A stretch of DNA of 64,000 bases from Bacillota bacterium (GCA_023426125.1 JAFABI010000044.1:42963-106962); one strand, 5' to 3'. Shown: positions 42,048 to 51,582, counted from the stretch's first letter. The notes: a model not told the origin generated them from the sequence alone. Translations and numbers: made by a program.

Positions 42048-42563
42048 CTATTCTACATACTTGGTGGTAACCCTTGTTTTTTTAGCAATGTCGATTGCCT
42101 TTATTTCTTCCGCTGAAAGGGCATATCGCGATTTACTTTTTGTAACAGGCTTTGCATAAGTAGAAGAGCTGTCTCTTGAATAAAGGCTGCTTATAACCAG
42201 ACCATCGTCATTATGATCCAGCAGCGCGACAGAGTAGCTCAAATCACTGCCTACATTGTCAAATGCATTGTATCTTACAACTCCAACTTTCTGAATGCAA
42301 TAATACATATCTCTTTCGATTGTATTCATTTGATATTCTATTTCCTTGTTTTTATCCATTACAAAATTTACCTTATCCAGGCAATCCTCCAGGACTCCCT
42401 CGATATTTACCCCACTAAGTCCGTTCATGAATTTGAGATATTTTTCTTTTAATTTTTTAATTTTTTTCCCGTTGGATATATTCAAAAAAAATAAAATAAG
42501 AATTAAAAAAAAGCTGATGCCTAATAGTAATCGATCCATTGAAATATTAAAAATACCTTCCAT
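42048..42563 (-). CDS. DUF4446 family protein
   Basis: 171 residues. An N-terminal membrane helix (LLLGISFFLILILFFLNI) is followed by a helical stretch and the conserved core VGVVRYNAFDNVGSDLSYSV ALLDHNDDGLVISSLYSRD typical of DUF4446, here quoted in two parts. Genes of this family commonly follow parB in clostridia, as here, but their role is unknown. The ATG at 42563 has AGAGGAG just upstream; an earlier in-frame ATG lies across the parS site region and is less likely. Confidence 0.85.
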   Translation of the reverse strand: MEGIFNISMDRLLLGISFFLILILFFLNISNGKKIKKLKEKYLKFMNGLSGVNIEGVLEDCLDKVNFVMDKNKEIEYQMNTIERDMYYCIQKVGVVRYNAFDNVGSDLSYSVALLDHNDDGLVISSLYSRDSSSTYAKPVTKSKSRYALSAEEIKAIDIAKKTRVTTKYVE

Positions 42564-42608
42564 TTGTTTACTCCTCTTTGGCTGCTTAGCCAAGCTTTTG
42601 TCCATGAT

Positions 42609-42624
42609 TGTTTCACGTGAAACA
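42609..42624. promoter_or_regulatory. parS site
   Basis: Perfect 16-base palindrome TGTTTCACGTGAAACA, the ParB loading site, between parB and the DUF4446 gene. Confidence 0.96.
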
Positions 42625-42746
42625 ATCCGTTTATTTATCTCATTTTTACCCCGACCCGTTATTTTTCCGTATAATCCTTTTTAAGCGATTTTTATTTTCT
42701 TAGGTGATTTTATATTGCCCCGGTTTAAAAAAACGGTTTAAACCGA

Positions 42747-43604
42747 TTATAGAGCCTCGCTGCTTTTTGACAAGCTTTCAATTAATTCTACAATTCTTTC
42801 CAGCTCATCCATTGAATAGTATTCAATCATAATCTTCCCGCTTTTGTTGCTTCTTACAATTCTCACTTTCGTTCCAAATATTTCCCTGAATCGATCCTCT
42901 ATAGCCAGATACTCTTCATCAAGTTTTTTCGTAGCTCTTTTTTCCTTTTTACTCAATACCCTTTTAACCAGCTTTTCTGTCTCCCGGACATTCAATCCCT
43001 TGTTGATGATTTCTTCCGATGCTTTTATTTGCAATGCATTGTCTTCAATCGATAACAGCGCCCTGGCATGTCCGCTGGACAAATCTCCGTTTATCACAAG
43101 ACTTTTCAACTTATCCTGCAGTGTAAGCAGCCGGACGGAATTCGCAATCGCCGGGCGGCTCCTGCCGACAGCAAGGGATATATCTTCCTGGGTCATACCG
43201 AATTCGGATATCAGCCTTTCATAAGCTTCCGCCTCCTCGATAGGGTTGAGATCCTCCCTTTGTATATTCTCTATCAAAGCAATCTCCATCACCTGCTTGC
43301 TGGATAAATCCTTTATGATTACCGGAACGGTTTCCAGTCCAGCAATCCTCGCAGCTCTCCAGCGTCTTTCTCCTGCTACGATTTTGTATGTATCTTCCTC
43401 TCTTTTAACAATCAAAGGCTGTACAATGCCATGCAGTTTTATTGATTCCGCCAGCTGGGCAAGCTTATCATCATTAAAATATTTTCGCGGCTGCCCTGCA
43501 TTTGGCTCTATCTCATTGATTCTCATCTCCCTGACACCGGTATTTTCCGAATCGGCGGAAGTGATCAAAGCTCCAAGTCCTTTTCCAAGACCTTTCTTTA
43601 TCAT
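42747..43604 (-). CDS. parB: Chromosome partitioning protein ParB (Spo0J)
   Basis: 285 residues. Basic N-terminus (MIKKGLGKGLGALI) for ParA stimulation, CTP-binding motifs (AGERRWRAARIAGL and IENIQREDLNPIEEA), helix-turn-helix (MTQEDISLAVGRSRPAIANS) that reads parS, and a C-terminal dimerisation domain. Its start overlaps the parA stop by 4 bases. Two parS sites flank the parAB pair at 42609 and 44608. Confidence 0.95.
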   Translation of the reverse strand: MIKKGLGKGLGALITSADSENTGVREMRINEIEPNAGQPRKYFNDDKLAQLAESIKLHGIVQPLIVKREEDTYKIVAGERRWRAARIAGLETVPVIIKDLSSKQVMEIALIENIQREDLNPIEEAEAYERLISEFGMTQEDISLAVGRSRPAIANSVRLLTLQDKLKSLVINGDLSSGHARALLSIEDNALQIKASEEIINKGLNVRETEKLVKRVLSKKEKRATKKLDEEYLAIEDRFREIFGTKVRIVRSNKSGKIMIEYYSMDELERIVELIESLSKSSEAL

Positions 43605-44377
43605 CTGTTTACCCCCTCAGAATAGTCGATAACCTCTTGTGCAAGCTCAAGATAACATTCCGCGCCTTTTGATTTCGCATCATATAAGATGATGGGAAGT
43701 CCAAAGCTTGGAGCTTCGCTTAGCCGGACATTCCTGGGTATTACCGTCCGGTATACTTTGTTTTTAAAATATTTTTTTACATCGTCCACAACCTGGATGG
43801 ACAAATTCGTTCTGGCATCAAACATCGTCAATACGACACCTTCCACATCCAGTGAAGGATTTAGATGCCGTTGTACAAGCTTTACCGTATTCATCAGCTG
43901 GCTGAGACCTTCCAGAGCATAGTATTCGCATTGTATCGGTACAAGAATCGTATCTGAAGCAGTTAATGCATTCAGCGTGAGAAGTCCTAGAGAAGGAGGG
44001 CAATCAATCAATATGAAATCGAATTTTTCTCTGATATCGGAAATGGATACCTTCATCCTGGTTTCCCTTGAAATAACAGATACCAGTTCCACCTCAGCCC
44101 CTACCAGTTGAATATTGGAAGGGCAGATTTTCAAATTTTCTATGGCGGTATCCATTAAAGCATTATCAATATTCTCATCATTGATGAGGACCTCATAGAT
44201 TGATTTATGTATAGTCTTTTTATCAATGCCAAGACCACTGGTGGTGTTGCCCTGAGGGTCAATGTCAATGATAACCACCTTTTTCCCTTTAAAAGCAAGG
44301 CATGAGCTTAGATTAACAGCTGTAGTTGTTTTTCCGACTCCGCCTTTTTGATTTGCAATTGCTATCACCTTCGCCAA
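43601..44377 (-). CDS. parA: Chromosome partitioning ATPase ParA (Soj)
   Basis: 258 residues with the deviant Walker A NQKGGVGKTTTAVNLSS, Walker A' region VVIIDIDPQGNTTSGLG and Walker B FILIDCPPSLGLLT. ParA-type ATPase working with ParB and, in spore formers, influencing DnaA. In Bacillus it lies next to noc; here it lies downstream of gyrB. Confidence 0.95.
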   Translation of the reverse strand: MAKVIAIANQKGGVGKTTTAVNLSSCLAFKGKKVVIIDIDPQGNTTSGLGIDKKTIHKSIYEVLINDENIDNALMDTAIENLKICPSNIQLVGAEVELVSVISRETRMKVSISDIREKFDFILIDCPPSLGLLTLNALTASDTILVPIQCEYYALEGLSQLMNTVKLVQRHLNPSLDVEGVVLTMFDARTNLSIQVVDDVKKYFKNKVYRTVIPRNVRLSEAPSFGLPIILYDAKSKGAECYLELAQEVIDYSEGVNR

Positions 44378-44448
44378 ATAATCCTCTCCCCGATATCAAA
44401 TAATGCCTACGTACCTGAAGTTTAATAACCAGGTTGGTTTAAAAAGAG

Positions 44449-44501
44449 GACATTCCTTCTCCGTGAAAAATACCCTGAACGAAAGAGGGCATGTCCCTTG
44501 T
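44449..44501. repeat. Imperfect hairpin repeat (GAGGACATTCC family)
   Basis: AAGAGGACATTCCTTC ... GAAAGAGGGCATGTCCCTT forms an imperfect inverted repeat upstream of parA. The left arm recurs inverted at 55075-55094 (GAGGGAATGTCCTCTTTT). Confidence 0.55.
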
Positions 44502-44607
44502 CATTATATCACAAGTCATATTATGTAACAATTAATTTTATTTTGGAATACCGGGCAAATTTGTTTTATACCCCTTTAGCCAGCCATTTACCAGCCTTTA
44601 AGGGTAT

Positions 44608-44623
44608 TGTTTCACGTGAAACA
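44608..44623. promoter_or_regulatory. parS site
   Basis: Second perfect TGTTTCACGTGAAACA, between parA and gyrB. Confidence 0.96.
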
Positions 44624-44668
44624 TGAATAATTTCAATGCATATGAATAAAATAATCGTAGGGTGCAAT

Positions 44669-44732
44669 GCCTCGCTGCTTTGCACTGGCTTTAAAAAAAA
44701 TAGTGTAAGTATGCCAGCAGAGCGGCGAGGGC
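44669..44732. repeat. Imperfect inverted repeat between parA and gyrB
   Basis: GCCTCGCTGCTTTGCACTGGC (44669-44689) against GCCAGCAGAGCGGCGAGGGC (44713-44732), with an A-rich loop. A further loose pair, TAACGAGGCT (about 44852) with AGCCTCGTTA at the gyrB stop, lies nearby. The rest of this 574-base gap holds the parS site and the gyrB terminator. Confidence 0.5.
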
Positions 44733-44752
44733 CCCCTCCATAAAAAAATTAA

Positions 44753-44773
44753 GAAAAAAGAGCCTTTCGGCTC
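44753..44773 (-). terminator. Probable gyrB terminator
   Basis: On the minus strand GAGCC-GAAA-GGCTC followed by TTTTTTCTT, about 180 bases after the gyrB stop. Confidence 0.7.
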
Positions 44774-44951
44774 CTTTTACAACGACCTGATTCAAAGGAA
44801 TCTTTCATTTGCAGAAAAATTTCCTTACAACAGCTGAGTTTTAACGAGGCTGCTCGCCCATGCATCCCGGGCAGGAGATACGCTCACCGCCTGAAAACCA
44901 ATTCGGTACCCGCCATCTACCGAAAAGGTTGGGAGACATTTTTAAGCCTCG

Positions 44952-46880
44952 TTATATATCCAGATTTGTTACATATTTAGCGTTTTCCTGTATAAACTCT
45001 TTTCTTGGCTCCACTCTGTCACCCATGAGTATTGTAAATATTTCATCCGCAGCAATTGCATCTTCCAACCCAACTTTCAACATTGTCCTGCTTTCCGGAT
45101 TCATCGTGGTCTCCCACAGCTGTTCAGCACTCATTTCACCCAGACCCTTATACCTTTGAATATTACAGTCTTCCTTTTTCCATCCCTTCTCCTTTTGAAT
45201 CTTATCAACTTCTTTTTCCGTATAGGCATAATATTCTTCTTTTGCCTTATATACTTTAAAAAGTGGAGGACGTGCGATATAGATGTGTCCTGTCTCTACT
45301 AAAGGCTTCATATACCTGTAAAAGAAAGTCAGCAGCAATGTCCTTATATGAGAACCGTCAACATCTGCATCTGCCATGATAATAACCTTGTCGTACCTTA
45401 GCCTGGTTACGTCAAAATCTTCTCCAATTCCCGCTCCCAAGGCTGTAATTACCGGCGTAAGCTTTTCATTTTCATAGACCTTATCCAGACGGGCCTTTTC
45501 TACATTCAGCATCTTTCCCCACAATGGAAGGATTGCCTGGAACTTTCTGTCCCTTCCCTGCTTCGCAGATCCGCCGGCTGAATCACCTTCCACAATATAG
45601 ATTTCACATACGGAAGGATCTCTTTCAGAGCAATCTGCAAGTTTGCCCGGCAAAGTTGTATATTCCAGCGCTGTTTTTCTTCTTGTCAACTCTCTTGCTT
45701 TTCTGGCTGCTTCTCTTGCTCTTGAAGCAGTAACGCATTTATCCATAATGATTCTTGTGACCGAAGGATTTTCTTCAAAAAAGTTTGTTAACTTTTCCGT
45801 TAAAACATTTTCCACCAAACTCCGTATTTCACTATTGCCCAGCTTGGTTTTCGTCTGTCCTTCAAATTGAGGCTCAAGGAGCTTTACACTTACAATCGCA
45901 GTTAAGCCTTCCCTTACGTCCTCTCCCATCAAATTCTTGTCATTTTCCTTTAAAAAATTGTATTTTCTGGCATAGTCATTGATCACCTTGGTAATTGCAG
46001 CCTTAAAGCCGGTCATATGCGTTCCGCCTTCCGTGGTTGCAATGTTATTTGCATAGCTGAAAATATTCTCGATATACCGGTCATTATATTGCATTGCAAT
46101 CTCAACGGTGGAAGAATCCTTTCTTCCCTCGATATATACAGGAAGGTCATGAAGAACTTCCTTATCCTTATTGATATATTGCACGAAGGATACGATACCG
46201 CCTTCATAATGAAGGTTCTTTACAACTTTTTCTTCCGGCCTTTCGTCGATCAGTCTTATTTTTATGCCCTTATTTAAAAATGCCATTTCTCTATATCTAG
46301 CGATCATGGAATCAAAATCAAATTCCAGTTCCTCGAAAATTTGAGGATCAGGCTTGAAGGTTGTCTTGGTGCCTGTCTTTTCCGTATCGCATACCACCTG
46401 CAAGGGAGTTACTGTTAACCCTCTTTCATATCTCTGCCTGTAAACGCATCCGTCTCTTGATACTTCTACCTCAAGATACTCGGACAGTGCATTAACGACA
46501 GATGCTCCTACCCCATGGAGGCCTCCTGAAACAGTATAAGCACCTCCACCGAATTTACCGCCGGCATGTAGAACGGTATGTACCACTTCGACTGTTGGTA
46601 TGCCCATTTTAGGATGGTTCCCAACCGGTATGCCGCTGCCATTATCACTTACGGTAACGGAATTGTCAGGATGTACGAGCACCTCGATTTCGTCGCATCT
46701 TCCGGCAAGAGCTTCATCCACACTGTTTGCCACAATTTCATAAACAAGGTGATGCAGGCCTCTCAAGGAAGTCGAACCTATATACATTCCAGGCCTCTTT
46801 CTAACTGCCTCAAGACCCTCGAGTACCTGGATCTGGCTCTCATCATACCCTTGCTGCTTTATCGCTTCGTTTTCAGACAT
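44952..46880 (-). CDS. gyrB: DNA gyrase subunit B
   Basis: 642 residues. GHKL ATPase motifs VDEALAGRCDEIEV, SDNGSGIPVG and GLHGVGASVVNALS; TOPRIM with EGDSAGGSAKQGRDRKFQAI and the metal-binding DADVDGSHI; C-terminal QRYKGLGEM and DRVEPRKEFIQENA. Start at MSENEA with GGAGG 5 bases before it. On the left arm it is the last gene of the dnaA-dnaN-yaaA-recF-remB-gyrB series; gyrA is not adjacent. Confidence 0.97.
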   Translation of the reverse strand: MSENEAIKQQGYDESQIQVLEGLEAVRKRPGMYIGSTSLRGLHHLVYEIVANSVDEALAGRCDEIEVLVHPDNSVTVSDNGSGIPVGNHPKMGIPTVEVVHTVLHAGGKFGGGAYTVSGGLHGVGASVVNALSEYLEVEVSRDGCVYRQRYERGLTVTPLQVVCDTEKTGTKTTFKPDPQIFEELEFDFDSMIARYREMAFLNKGIKIRLIDERPEEKVVKNLHYEGGIVSFVQYINKDKEVLHDLPVYIEGRKDSSTVEIAMQYNDRYIENIFSYANNIATTEGGTHMTGFKAAITKVINDYARKYNFLKENDKNLMGEDVREGLTAIVSVKLLEPQFEGQTKTKLGNSEIRSLVENVLTEKLTNFFEENPSVTRIIMDKCVTASRAREAARKARELTRRKTALEYTTLPGKLADCSERDPSVCEIYIVEGDSAGGSAKQGRDRKFQAILPLWGKMLNVEKARLDKVYENEKLTPVITALGAGIGEDFDVTRLRYDKVIIMADADVDGSHIRTLLLTFFYRYMKPLVETGHIYIARPPLFKVYKAKEEYYAYTEKEVDKIQKEKGWKKEDCNIQRYKGLGEMSAEQLWETTMNPESRTMLKVGLEDAIAADEIFTILMGDRVEPRKEFIQENAKYVTNLDI

Positions 46881-46918
46881 AAAAACCTCCATGTAAATCT
46901 CATTCCATCGTTAAGTAT

Positions 46919-47188
46919 TTATATATTCGAGATATCTTCGATATAACCCGACCTTTTTTGCAGTGTAACCGATGATATGGGAGAAAGATATATCTTGCTC
47001 TTTTTATCTATTTCCGTAATAATAAACGACTTTGGCAAATCATTAGAAATTGCATCGATAAATCCTTCTTCTTCAGCAATTTTTAAAAACTCCTTCGTAT
47101 CCTTGGAAAGAGTTGTCGTTTCAATATCAAGAATTGCGATTACATTTTTCATAGGAATTACTACATCGCCGCCAATATGCAAAAACAT
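46919..47188 (-). CDS. remB: Extracellular matrix regulator RemB (YaaB, DUF370)
   Basis: 89 residues beginning MFLHIGGDVVIPMKNVIAIL, the hallmark of DUF370/RemB, followed by SKIYLSPISSVTLQKRSGYI. In Bacillus it lies between recF and gyrB, as here, and affects biofilm matrix gene expression. Confidence 0.9.
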   Translation of the reverse strand: MFLHIGGDVVIPMKNVIAILDIETTTLSKDTKEFLKIAEEEGFIDAISNDLPKSFIITEIDKKSKIYLSPISSVTLQKRSGYIEDISNI

Positions 47189-47263
47189 CGCCTTATCCCT
47201 CCTATATTATCATAGTTTTATTTTGCGTATAACATCTCCAACCTATATTTTAACCTAAATACG

Positions 47264-48394
47264 TTATTCATGCAAATGATTGCCAATGATATTATTCACC
47301 TTACCACAAACGACATGATAAAATTTTGCATCCGCATCCGTTTTTCTGAAAAAGGCTTTATCCGTACAGGTGATAAAAGTTTGAATCTTTCCGATATTTT
47401 CAAATAGAAACTCCTGCCGGCTATTATCCAATTCCGAAAGTACGTCATCCAGTAAAAGGACCGGATAATCCCCGGTATCTTCCTTCATTATGTCTATTTC
47501 CGAAAGCTTCATGGACAATACCGCCGTTCTTTGCTGTCCCTGTGATCCGTATACCTTTGTACTCATTCCGTTAAGTATTATGTCATAATCATCCCTGTGG
47601 GGTCCAAACAAAGTAGTACATTTAAATATTTCCTTTTTCATTGCCGCTTCTACCGTTCTACTGTAATCTTCCTCAATATCCTTCAAATTATCAATATTTC
47701 CGGCATTAAAAGATGGAACATACCTTACCGTCAGCTTCTCTGCTTCGTTTGTAAGTTGTCTATGTCTTATTCCCGCATTAATATCGAGCCTTTTTATAAA
47801 TTCGTTTCTTACCATCATGATCCTTGATCCGGTTTTTATTAAATGGTTGTTCCAGATTTCCAGCGTATCATAAAGCTCTTTTCTGCTGACCATTTCTTTT
47901 AGCAATATATTCCTTTGCAGGAGAATCTTTGAATATTGCTGCAGATCATGAAAATAGGAAGGCTTCAACTGGCTTAACGTAATGTCAAGAAACCGCCGTC
48001 TTTCAGAAGGCCCCTCTTTAATGATAAATAGATCCTCGGGGGAAAATATTACGGTATTTAAATGCCCCATCAGGCTGCCTATTTTTTTAACGGGAATATC
48101 GTTTATTTTAATTTTCTTTCGCTCATTTTTTTCAAAGATCATTTCGATGGAAGAATCCATATCTTCCTTAAGCATTTCCAGCTTTACATAATATCCTCTT
48201 TCCCCTGTGCTTACCATTTCCAAATCTCGCGAGGTTCTGTGGGATCTCCCGGAGGAGCATAAAAATACGGCTTCAATGATATTCGTCTTTCCCTGGGCGT
48301 TGTCACCATAAATAATATTGTAACCCTGGCCGAATTCCATTTCCATATCCTTATAATTTCTAAAACACCGGAGCTTTAACTTCTGGATGTACAA
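47264..48394 (-). CDS. recF: DNA replication and repair protein RecF
   Basis: 376 residues. Walker A YGDNAQGKTNIIEAV, signature region GSQGQQRTAVLSMKLSEI, Walker B PVLLLDDVLSELD. SMC-like ATPase that loads RecA at gaps. The start is taken at a TTG (MYIQKLKLRCFRN) because GGGGAGGAG lies 7 bases upstream and this matches the conserved N-terminus. The frame is open further upstream but only through intergenic sequence. Confidence 0.94.
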   Translation of the reverse strand: MYIQKLKLRCFRNYKDMEMEFGQGYNIIYGDNAQGKTNIIEAVFLCSSGRSHRTSRDLEMVSTGERGYYVKLEMLKEDMDSSIEMIFEKNERKKIKINDIPVKKIGSLMGHLNTVIFSPEDLFIIKEGPSERRRFLDITLSQLKPSYFHDLQQYSKILLQRNILLKEMVSRKELYDTLEIWNNHLIKTGSRIMMVRNEFIKRLDINAGIRHRQLTNEAEKLTVRYVPSFNAGNIDNLKDIEEDYSRTVEAAMKKEIFKCTTLFGPHRDDYDIILNGMSTKVYGSQGQQRTAVLSMKLSEIDIMKEDTGDYPVLLLDDVLSELDNSRQEFLFENIGKIQTFITCTDKAFFRKTDADAKFYHVVCGKVNNIIGNHLHE

Positions 48395-48490
48395 AAAAAC
48401 GCTCCTCCCCAAAAATCTATCATAACTCCGCAATGAATTTCCATGAACATACCAACGTTCACGCCGCAACAGTACCCCTGAATCTGAAAA

Positions 48491-48570
48491 ATGTAGGGGG
48501 CGCATTGCGCGTTTGCAGAATGCAATCTATGTCAAACAGCTGCCGAACGGCCAATGGCCGCCCCCTACAT
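48491..48570. repeat. Dispersed palindromic repeat (GGCCAATGGCC family)
   Basis: 80 bases bounded by ATGTAGGGGGCG and its exact inverse CGCCCCCTACAT. Internal palindromes GCGCATTGCGC and CGGCCAATGGCCG. Related copies: 12600-12690, 56791-56867 (reversed) and partial ones at 58893-58917 and 63700-63780. Between recF and yaaA. Confidence 0.85.
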
Positions 48571-48627
48571 TGAATTCCTTATGGGTCAATGGTTGCCCGT
48601 ACATCAATCTTTCTTCATCCCAATGAC

Positions 48628-48843
48628 TCAATCCTGCCCACATACTTTCAATACAATACCCTGCATTTCTATTATATCACCTGCTCTTACCTTTTTGCCT
48701 CTTTGCTTTTCAACAATACCGTTCAACCTGACATTTCCCTCAATGATAAGTGTTTTCGCCTCCGCACCGCTATCCGTTACGCCCGCCCACTTCAGCAGTT
48801 GCTCCAGCTTTATAAATTCAGTACTGATCTTTACAGTTTCCAT
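48628..48843 (-). CDS. yaaA: S4-domain RNA-binding protein YaaA
   Basis: 71 residues, a single S4-like domain: IKLEQLLKWAGVTDSGAEAK, IIEGNVRLNG, GKKVRAGDIIEMQG. In Bacillus yaaA lies between dnaN and recF, as here, and has been linked to ribosome assembly. Start at METVKI, matching the family length. Confidence 0.92.
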   Translation of the reverse strand: METVKISTEFIKLEQLLKWAGVTDSGAEAKTLIIEGNVRLNGIVEKQRGKKVRAGDIIEMQGIVLKVCGQD

Positions 48844-48909
48844 AAACACCGACCTTTCAAAAAAGGGCTGCATCTTGAGCCCTTTCCTATATACCGTATA
48901 CCGTTATTT

Positions 48910-50007
48910 CTATTTTCTGATCGGCAATATCAAATATGCAAAGCTGTCATTCTCAATTGGCTTTATCGTACAGGGGCCGATACCGGAAGTAAAATAAATA
49001 TTTACTTTTTCTTCTTCAATCACCCGCAATGCTTCGATAAAATACCTGGGATTGAAGGCTATATCGATATTGTTTCCTTCCATTTCTATTTTAAGCTCTT
49101 CTCTTACATTTCCTACTTCGCTGTTGGACGTAATCAGCATTTTTTCATCGTTAATATTTATTTTGACAGGGTATCGTCTTTCCTCGGATGAAATAATCAA
49201 GGAAGCCCTTTCAAAGCTGGCTAGCAATTCCTTTGTGCTTACTTTTATTTTCGTTTCATGATCCTGGGGCAGGATTCCTCTGTAATTAAGGTATTCGCCT
49301 TCCAAAAGCCTTGAAACAACTTTGCAGTTGCCCAGATCAAACAATATCTGGTTATTAGTGCTGTAAATATACATGATCTCATCGACAGGCTGAATGATTT
49401 TTGAGATTTCATTCAGAGTCTTTCCGGGAATGACTACATTCTTCTCATAGGCGTCATTGTCGAAAACACTTCTTCTTAAAGCCAGACGGAAGCCGTCGAT
49501 GGAAACAAAAGTAATGTTCCCGTTTTTGCATTCAATCAGGGAGCCGGTTAAAATAGGCCGGTTTTCATCCGTACTAACGGCGAAAATCGTTTGCTTGATC
49601 ATATCTCTGACGGTTTTTTTGTTTATGGCAAGTCCGTCTTCCTTTTCAATTAAAGGAAGAGCGGGAAATCCGGTGGCAGCCAATCCCTTGATTTCAAAAA
49701 AGGAATCCTCACAGTCAATGGTCACCGAGTTGTTTTCTTTAACTTCCAGCATGACTTCCGCGTCGGGCAGCCTTCGGATGATTTCTCCGAGAATTCTTGA
49801 ATTGATTACTACTGAGCCTTCTCTCTTAATATCGGCCTCTACCAAGCATTCGATCCCCAATTCAAGGTCATTACCTGTTAATTTGAATTCTTCGCCGGCT
49901 TCCAGAAGTATCCCTTCCAGGATGGGTAAGGTTGTTTTCGTTGAAACCGCTTTTTGCACGATATTTATGCCTTCCAGCAAATTTTCCTTTGAGCATATGA
50001 TTTTCAT
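48910..50007 (-). CDS. dnaN: DNA polymerase III beta subunit (sliding clamp)
   Basis: 365 residues, three-domain clamp. Landmarks: MKIICSKENLLEGINIVQKA, NRPILTGSLIECKNGNITFV, SIDGFRLALRR, and the C-terminal YLILPIRK. TTGGTTGTTACC and GGAGGTAAC lie before the ATG. Follows dnaA by 240 bases. Confidence 0.97.
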   Translation of the reverse strand: MKIICSKENLLEGINIVQKAVSTKTTLPILEGILLEAGEEFKLTGNDLELGIECLVEADIKREGSVVINSRILGEIIRRLPDAEVMLEVKENNSVTIDCEDSFFEIKGLAATGFPALPLIEKEDGLAINKKTVRDMIKQTIFAVSTDENRPILTGSLIECKNGNITFVSIDGFRLALRRSVFDNDAYEKNVVIPGKTLNEISKIIQPVDEIMYIYSTNNQILFDLGNCKVVSRLLEGEYLNYRGILPQDHETKIKVSTKELLASFERASLIISSEERRYPVKININDEKMLITSNSEVGNVREELKIEMEGNNIDIAFNPRYFIEALRVIEEEKVNIYFTSGIGPCTIKPIENDSFAYLILPIRK

Positions 50008-50199
50008 TGGTTGTTACCTCCACGGATTATTTATAAAGTAAATTATATTAAAAAACAAGTAACAGTCATAGTAAGTGTTGTTGATATTGGGTATAACCGC
50101 TTTTTCATTTACAGGCTTCTGTGTTGCAGCCTGTTGAATTCTCTGTTGATATTCCAACAAGGTTTGATTTAATTTCAACAGGCGGAGGAAAGTTTTAAT

Positions 50200-50244
50200 C
50201 TGTCCACAAAATGTTATCCTCATATCAACAAGCTTTGTGGACAT
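50200..50244. promoter_or_regulatory. DnaA-box-like pair between dnaA and dnaN
   Basis: CTGTCCACA (50200-50208) and, inverted, ATGTCCACA (50236-50244), each 7 of 9 to TTATCCACA. The intergenic 50008-50247 is otherwise AT-rich. Weak boxes; may be control sites rather than origin core. Confidence 0.35.
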
Positions 50245-50247
50245 TGC

Positions 50248-51582
50248 TTACTTTCCCAGTATGTTTCTTTTCAGCTCCTCCACCGTACGTCTGACTTCAG
50301 GATTATTCTGAATATCCTCGTCGATTTTTTCTATGGCATGCATAACCGTGGTATGATCCCTTCCGCCGAAAGCGTCGCCGATTTTCGGAAGGGAAAGCTC
50401 CGTCAGATTTCTGCACAGATACATTGCAATCTGTCTTGGAAAGGAGATGTCCCGGTTGCGCTTCTTGGATTTGAATTCATCCGGCCTTAAGTCGAAATAT
50501 CTCGATACGGTATCGATGATCAGCATACTGTTTACGACCCTCGTATTGCTTGCAGATATGATTTCCTTCAACGCCTCTGTCGCCAGGTCAATGGAGATTT
50601 CATTCTCCGTCAGCGAGGAGTAAGCAATGACCTTGTTTAAAGCTCCCTCCAGCTCGCGTATGTTTGAAGCAACCTTGTCCGCTATAAACTCAAGTACGTC
50701 GTTTGGAATATATAGCTTCTCCTGCTGAGCCTTCTTTTTCAGGATTGCTATTCTTGTCTCTACATCCGGAGATTGAATATCGGCGGTCAAACCCCATTCA
50801 AACCTTGAACGGAGCCTTTCCTCCAGGGTCGTGATCTCTTTGGGAGACCGGTCGCTTGAGATAATGATCTGCTTATTGGCTTCATAGAGCGCGTTGAACG
50901 TGTGGAAAAATTCTTCCTGTGTTCTTTCCTTACCGCCAATGAATTGAATATCGTCGACAAGAAGAACATCGATATTCCGGTATTTGCTGCGGAATTCTTC
51001 ATTTCTGTCATCCTTGATCGCATTGATCAGTTCATTGGTAAACTTCTCCGAGGATACATAGATAACTTTTGAGGCCGGATTCTGAGTAAGTATGTAGTGA
51101 CCGATCGCATGCATCAGATGGGTTTTGCCCAGCCCCACTCCGCCATAAAGAAACAGCGGATTGTAGGCCTTTGCAGGTGATTCGGCTACGGCTACCGAAG
51201 CAGCATGCGCCAGCCGGTTGCTGTTGCCAATGACAAAGGTATCAAAAGTATATTTGGGATTTAAAATGGAAAAGGTGACATCTTCAGCCGAGCCGTTTTC
51301 CATATTTTGCTGGCCTCGCTTGACGGTCTCCTGCGAAGGGACGATAATATTGATGTTGTACTCCTTGGATGAAATCTGTTTTATAGCATTTCTTATAAGG
51401 GACGCATATCTTGATTCCAATATGCCTTTGTTAAAATCTGTAGGAGCCCCCAGTTCGATGGAATTTGAATTCAATGCCAGAGGTTCTATGGTTTTTATCC
51501 AGGTATTAAAGCTTATCTCGGTAAGCTCGTTTTTTAGAAGTTCCAGGGCTCTGGGCCATAAACTGGAAAGCTGCATGCTCAT
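50248..51582 (-). CDS. dnaA: Chromosomal replication initiator DnaA
   Basis: 444 residues. Domain I at 1-80, AAA+ domain III with Walker A LYGGVGLGKTHLMHAIGHYI and Walker B VLLVDDIQFIGGKE, and DNA-binding domain IV with DRDISFPRQIAMYLCRNL-type RNRDISFPRQ and the signature GGRDHTTVMHAIEKI. GGAGG lies 6 bases before the first ATG. Confidence 0.98.
   Translation of the reverse strand: MSMQLSSLWPRALELLKNELTEISFNTWIKTIEPLALNSNSIELGAPTDFNKGILESRYASLIRNAIKQISSKEYNINIIVPSQETVKRGQQNMENGSAEDVTFSILNPKYTFDTFVIGNSNRLAHAASVAVAESPAKAYNPLFLYGGVGLGKTHLMHAIGHYILTQNPASKVIYVSSEKFTNELINAIKDDRNEEFRSKYRNIDVLLVDDIQFIGGKERTQEEFFHTFNALYEANKQIIISSDRSPKEITTLEERLRSRFEWGLTADIQSPDVETRIAILKKKAQQEKLYIPNDVLEFIADKVASNIRELEGALNKVIAYSSLTENEISIDLATEALKEIISASNTRVVNSMLIIDTVSRYFDLRPDEFKSKKRNRDISFPRQIAMYLCRNLTELSLPKIGDAFGGRDHTTVMHAIEKIDEDIQNNPEVRRTVEELKRNILGK

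Noticed and set aside
50014..50244. 76-codon frame between dnaA and dnaN
   Set aside because: Not protein-like (low complexity Asn/Tyr/Ile end) and the region carries DnaA-box-like sites; treated as intergenic.
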